Assembly (NCBI GenBank): GCA_000438415.1
Contig: FR902241.1
Location: 3,380-67,379 of the forward strand
From: Clostridium sp. CAG:628
GTDB lineage: Bacteria; Bacillota_I; Bacilli_A; RF39; UBA660
Direction: 5' to 3'
Length of the DNA: 64,000 nucleotides
A model generated the notes under the pieces. That model had not been told where the DNA came from. It saw only the letters and a program-made list of their open reading frames with translations, and made no database searches. Below are positions 60,354 to 64,000 of the stretch, piece after piece. A program made the position numbers and the translations under genes. The number at the start of each line of letters is the position of its first letter. The stretch's first letter is position 1.

Positions 60354-62255
60354 TTACCTCCTAAAATCATCTTCTAGAGTAAAGTCAACATTCTCGTTTA
60401 TCCAGTCTTTTCTAGGTTCAACTTTATCTCCCATTAACACACTTACTCTTTTTTCAGCAAGCATCGCATCTTCTATATTAACCTTTATTAAACTTCTATG
60501 TCTTGGATCCATAGTTGTCTCAAATAACTCTTCAGCATCCATTTCTCCTAGTCCTTTAAATCTATTTATTTTGTAAGCACCTTTAATTTCTTTTCTCTTA
60601 ATAGCTAATTCTTCATCAGTTTGAATATACTCCTTTGTTTTATTATATTCAATACTATAAAGTGGTGGATTCGCAATATATAGCATACCATTTTCTATTA
60701 ACCCTTTCATAAATCTATAGAAGAAAGTAATTAATAATATTTGAATATGTGCCCCATCATCATCAGCATCTGTCATAATTATAACTTTTCCATAATTACT
60801 ATCTTTAGGATTAAAGTCACTTCCAATACCCGCACCTATTGTTTGAATAATTTGATTAATTTCTTCATTTCCATTTATATCATTAGTACTTGCTTTTTCA
60901 CAATTTAAAACCTTACCTCTTAAAGGTAGTATAGCCTGTGTTTCACGGTTTCTTCCTGTTTTAGCACTTCCTCCAGCTGAGTCTCCTTCTACTAAGAACA
61001 ACTCATTCTTAGAGGGATCCTTTCCTGCTGCTTTAGTAAGTTTACCATTAAGTATTTTATTTTTATCACTTTTAGTTTTCCCACTTCTTGCTTCTTCTCT
61101 AGCTTTTCTAGCAGCTTCACGTGCAACTTTACTTTTAAGTGCTTTATCCATTATTAAAGAAGCAACACTTTTATTCTCTTCTAAATAATAACTAAATTTT
61201 TCATAAACAATACTTTCAACTACAGCTTTAGCTTGAGGTGTACCCAACTTTCCTTTAGTTTGTCCTTCAAACTGTAACATATTTTCAGGAATATTAACAC
61301 TTATTACTGCAGTTAAGCCTTCTCTAGTATCACTTCCTTCTAAAGTAGTACTCTTTCCTTTTAATAAATTATTATTTTTAATATACTCGTTAAACACTTT
61401 AGTAACAGCTGTTTTAAAACCAACTTCATGAGTTCCTCCATCAATTGTTTTAACATTGTTAACAAATGATATGATGTTTTCACTATATGAGTCAGTATAA
61501 CACATTGCAATTTTAACATCTATTCCATTTTTAGTCCCTTCCATATCAATTACTTTATGTAAAGGTGTTTTGTTTTCATTAATATATTCAACAAAACTAA
61601 CTAGTCCATTTTCATAATGGAAGTTCACATGTTTATCTTCATTTTCATCATTTATTTCAATAGTTAAATTATTTATTAAAAAAGCACTTTCTTGCATTCT
61701 TTCTTCAATAGTACTAAAACTAAATTTAACTGTATCAAATATTTCAGGGTCTGGCCAAAATTCTACCTTTGTACCAGTTTTTTTAGTTGTACCTATTTTC
61801 TTTAATGGTACATCTACATGTCCACCATTTTTAAAACTAATTTCACTTATATTACCATCTCTACAAATAGTAACAACCATCTTTTTAGATAATGCATTTA
61901 CAACACTCGCACCAACTCCATGTAAGCCACCACTTACTTTATACCCATCAGTTTCAAATTTACCTCCAGCATGTAAAACTGTATAAATTACTTCAGGTGT
62001 ACTTTTTCCACTTTCATGCATTCCACATGGTACACCACGACCTTCATCTTCAACTATAACACTACCAGTTTTAGTTAGAGTTACTTTAATTAAATTACCA
62101 TACCCGTTTATTGCTTCATCTACTGCATTATCAACAATTTCCCAAACTAAATGATGTAATCCTCTTTTATCAGTAGAGCCTATATACATACCAGGACGCT
62201 TTCTAACTGCTTCCAAGCCTTCTAATATTTTTATGCTTTTATCATCATAAGCCAT
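60354..62255 (-). CDS. parE: DNA topoisomerase IV subunit B
   Basis: 633 residues from the ATG at 62255 (AGGAAG upstream; frame opens six codons earlier). GHKL ATPase: 'VRKRPGMYIGSTDKRGLHHL', 'EIVDNAVDEA', 'GGLHGVGASVVNAL'. TOPRIM: 'LFLVEGDSAGGSAKTGRNRE', 'IIMTDADDDGAHIQILL'. 'ILNGKLTKAAGKDPSKNELF' is the ParE rather than GyrB version of this segment. C-terminal 'RFKGLGEMDAEELFETTMDP'. Confidence 0.95.
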   Translation of the reverse strand: MAYDDKSIKILEGLEAVRKRPGMYIGSTDKRGLHHLVWEIVDNAVDEAINGYGNLIKVTLTKTGSVIVEDEGRGVPCGMHESGKSTPEVIYTVLHAGGKFETDGYKVSGGLHGVGASVVNALSKKMVVTICRDGNISEISFKNGGHVDVPLKKIGTTKKTGTKVEFWPDPEIFDTVKFSFSTIEERMQESAFLINNLTIEINDENEDKHVNFHYENGLVSFVEYINENKTPLHKVIDMEGTKNGIDVKIAMCYTDSYSENIISFVNNVKTIDGGTHEVGFKTAVTKVFNEYIKNNNLLKGKSTTLEGSDTREGLTAVISVNIPENMLQFEGQTKGKLGTPQAKAVVESIVYEKFSYYLEENKSVASLIMDKALKSKVAREAARKAREEARSGKTKSDKNKILNGKLTKAAGKDPSKNELFLVEGDSAGGSAKTGRNRETQAILPLRGKVLNCEKASTNDINGNEEINQIIQTIGAGIGSDFNPKDSNYGKVIIMTDADDDGAHIQILLITFFYRFMKGLIENGMLYIANPPLYSIEYNKTKEYIQTDEELAIKRKEIKGAYKINRFKGLGEMDAEELFETTMDPRHRSLIKVNIEDAMLAEKRVSVLMGDKVEPRKDWINENVDFTLEDDFRR

Positions 62256-62353
62256 TCTTTCACTTCCTAACATAATGTGTAAATATATACACTGTCTTTA
62301 CTTTTCTTACCATTTAATCATATCACAAGATTTTACTTTTTGCAAAGCCTTAC

Positions 62354-62383
62354 AAATAAAAAAGATAATATTTTAATTATCTC
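62354..62383 (-). terminator. Terminator of surface-protein locus 2
   Basis: AGATAAT (62363-62369) and ATTATCT (62376-62382) with TTTTTATTTG on the minus strand. Confidence 0.8.
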
Positions 62384-62696
62384 TTTCTTTTCAGTATTTA
62401 ATTTTATACTATTTAGCAACCTGTCTCCGTTTCTTTTATTGTGTATGGGTTACTTGCTGAGCCATTTCCTGCACCATATTTGATACAAGATTTGAGAGAA
62501 ATGGCCGGACGCACGAGATAGGCGTTGTCCACATAATCGCCACTTAAGCCCAAATCGGCGGTAACCCAGTCCCAAACGACCGAGCCAGACCCACTCCAGT
62601 GAGTAGGCGACAAGGACCACCAATAAGTTGATACTTCAGTTCCTACACTATTACTTTGAAACCATGCATATGGAGTGTTCATTTTTGTATATGCAA

Positions 62697-62896
62697 CTCC
62701 TCCAGCAAACACTATTTCATCTGCTGTCATTAACGATATTGGATAATTTAATTTTGCACTTGTATTATCTACGCTGAATGCGTCTCTTATGTCTGTCTCC
62801 TCCAGCAAATGCTATTTCATCTGCTGTCATTAACGATATTGGATAATCTAATTTTGCACTTGTATTATCTACGCTGAATGCGTCTCTTATGTCTGT
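62697..62896 (-). repeat. Frame-shifting tandem duplication, 100-bp period, in surface locus 2
   Basis: Copies 62697-62796 and 62797-62896 differ at only a few bases (for example CAAACACTATT versus CAAATGCTATT). They encode the 'TDIRDAFSVDNTSAKL' to 'TADEIAFAGG' segment; the 100-bp step breaks the frame. Confidence 0.93.
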
Positions 62897-63494
62897 GCAA
62901 TTATATGATGGATTTGCTTTTGCTCCTTTTGTATCAAAGTCCATTCTATAATATGTTGCGAAATTGAACTCTGAATCTGAACTTGCACTATATGTTTGGC
63001 CCGTTCCTAGACTTCTATCATTACAATATACTGCACTTGTACTTAAGTATTTTGTATAGTTTATTAAGTTATCTTTATACCATGTATCTATGTGTGTTTT
63101 AATATTACTATCTGTTGTATTGTTTCTTATTGTATCAAGCGATGTATCTTCTCCATATTTATATCCTACATATTTTGGACTTTTGTCTGGATTATTAAAT
63201 GTACTTGATACTATAAAACTATATGTTGTATCAGGACTAGTTCCTACATAAAGTAATCTTATACTAGAATCATGATTTGTTCTTATTATTCTCCAGTAGA
63301 ATCCTGCAAACTTAACCCAGTTATTTGTTGTATTTCCAGCATAATAATATACTTCTTTTGGTGAGTCTGTTATTCCTGTAATACTACTGAACTAAAGTCA
63401 GTTCTAGTTTTTATTGTAGGATTATAATATTTAATTGCTTCAACGAGTGTTCCACCATTAAACGGTTTCTCAGTCCCCTTCTCTATATAAAGAG

Positions 63495-63654
63495 TTCCAC
63501 TTAATGTTTTACCCATATCTTCACTTTGGTCTACACTCTCATTAACCTAAAGTACCTTTTTCATATCCTGCATATATATTTATTGTACCTTCAGTAATAA
63601 ATAACTTTCCACTTAATGTTTTACCCATATCTTCACTTTGGTCTACACTCTCAT
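63495..63654 (-). repeat. Frame-shifting duplication, 112-bp period, in surface locus 2
   Basis: A 48-base block (63495-63542) recurs exactly at 63607-63654, encoding the 'ESVDQSEDMGKTLSG' segment. Between them is unrelated coding sequence ending in a stop. Confidence 0.9.
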
Positions 63655-64000
63655 CGTTTGCATACTTAAATTCAACTGTATAACTTTGTGTTACTCCTAC
63701 ATCTATACTTGCACTGTAAGCTAGTATTGTATCTGTTGCTGTTTCACTCTTTGGTACATCTTTAAACTCAGTCATATTGTATCCACCATTAGTACTAGTT
63801 ATTTTATATTGTAAGTATCCTTCAGTTACAAATGTATTAACTAGGTCTTGTATAACTATATTATATTTATAAGTTTCATTACTTTTATTTTCTATAGTAA
63901 ATGTTTTGGTATCACTCCATCCTGGTTCAATGTTACTTTCAGATATTGCTCCATCACTATCAGTAAATATTATTTTTAAGTCTGCACTACTTACTGAAAC

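Larger units (their letters stand above)
62413..64000 (-). pseudogene. Surface-protein locus 2: frameshifted secreted protein gene, cut by window edge
   Basis: Same family and module order as locus 1 (40.5-42.4 kb). From the edge to 63542: 'SADLKIIFTDSDGAI', 'KTFTIENKSNETYKYNIVIQ', 'TQSYTVEFKYANDESVDQS'. About 63.4 kb: 'TLSGTLYIEKGTEKPFNGG' and 'YYNPTIKTRTDF'. 63.38-62.8 kb: 'VYYYAGNTTNNWVKFAGFYW', 'RIIRTNHDSSIRLLYVG', 'DRSLGTGQTYS'. 62.81-62.41 kb: 'WWSLSP', 'RPAISLKSC' and end 'ETETGC'. At least three frame changes split it, two of them at tandem duplications. The module family looks like a secreted adhesin or TasA-like protein; that role is a guess. The N-terminus lies outside the window. 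Confidence 0.7.

Noticed and set aside
57772..62255. gyrA-gyrB identity for the topoisomerase pair
   Set aside because: No GyrA box in the C-terminal domain and a ParE-type 'NGKLTKAAGK' segment; ParC/ParE fits better.

Overview
The window is a contiguous stretch of a very AT-rich chromosome from a low-GC Firmicute (Bacilli side, of the uncultured gut or Mycoplasmatota-like kind). Several things point there. The neighbourhoods hrcA-grpE-dnaK-dnaJ with CIRCE operators, rplU-prp-rpmA, rpsT/gpr-spoIIP, dnaB-dnaI, and ruvX-yrzB-mltG-trmR-trhP1-trhP2-greA are Bacillus-like. There is a PolC-type polymerase, and L27 carries the Firmicute N-terminal extension cleaved by Prp. UGA acts as a stop (for example relB, hrcA, polC), so the code is the standard bacterial one. 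I see no rRNA, transposase, prophage module or CRISPR array.

Layout. 1-3.1 kb: an MMPL exporter cut by the window edge, its divergent TetR regulator, a SpoVIF-like protein and der. 3.1-11.5 kb: pilus/pseudopilus genes (pseudopilin, prepilin peptidase, PilC-like protein) around miaB, then a ClpX-like unfoldase and envelope genes. 11.5-21.8 kb: mscL, an orphan MvaI/BcnI-like endonuclease, two tRNAs, dnaB-dnaI, a type III (CptIN-like) toxin-antitoxin locus with a 50-nt repeat RNA, and the operon pseudopilin-xerD-tdk-ppdK. 21.8-29.3 kb: PilB-like ATPase, then the long mltG/trmR/trhP/greA/tig operon. 29.5-34.6 kb: tRNA-Lys, an unusual repeat protein, a thioredoxin-like lipoprotein, an HD protein, and a spoIVFA-spoIVFB-like pair. 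34.6-40.4 kb: spoIIP, gpr, rpsT, smpB, a Fic protein and rnr. 40.5-47.3 kb: a broken surface-protein locus abutting polC, and a RelB/YafQ-type module with a damaged toxin. 47.4-57.7 kb: heat-shock operon, asnS, a second Fic protein, ribosomal proteins L27/L21 and a tandem pair of small structured RNAs. 57.8-64 kb: parC-parE and a second broken surface-protein locus running off the edge.

How it fits together. Most genes are housekeeping. Around them are the parts of a type IV pilus or competence pseudopilus scattered over 20 kb, plus a set of sporulation-type genes (SpoVIF, SpoIVFA/FB, SpoIIP, GPR) with key catalytic residues retained. Two related secreted-protein loci show internal tandem duplications and frameshifts.

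The best leads are the tandem 76-nt RNAs at about 56.9-57.15 kb, which show a compensatory base-pair change, and the CptIN-like locus. Next come an apparent leader-ORF/terminator in front of miaB, an M50 protease gene without a normal start codon, and the duplicated surface loci.
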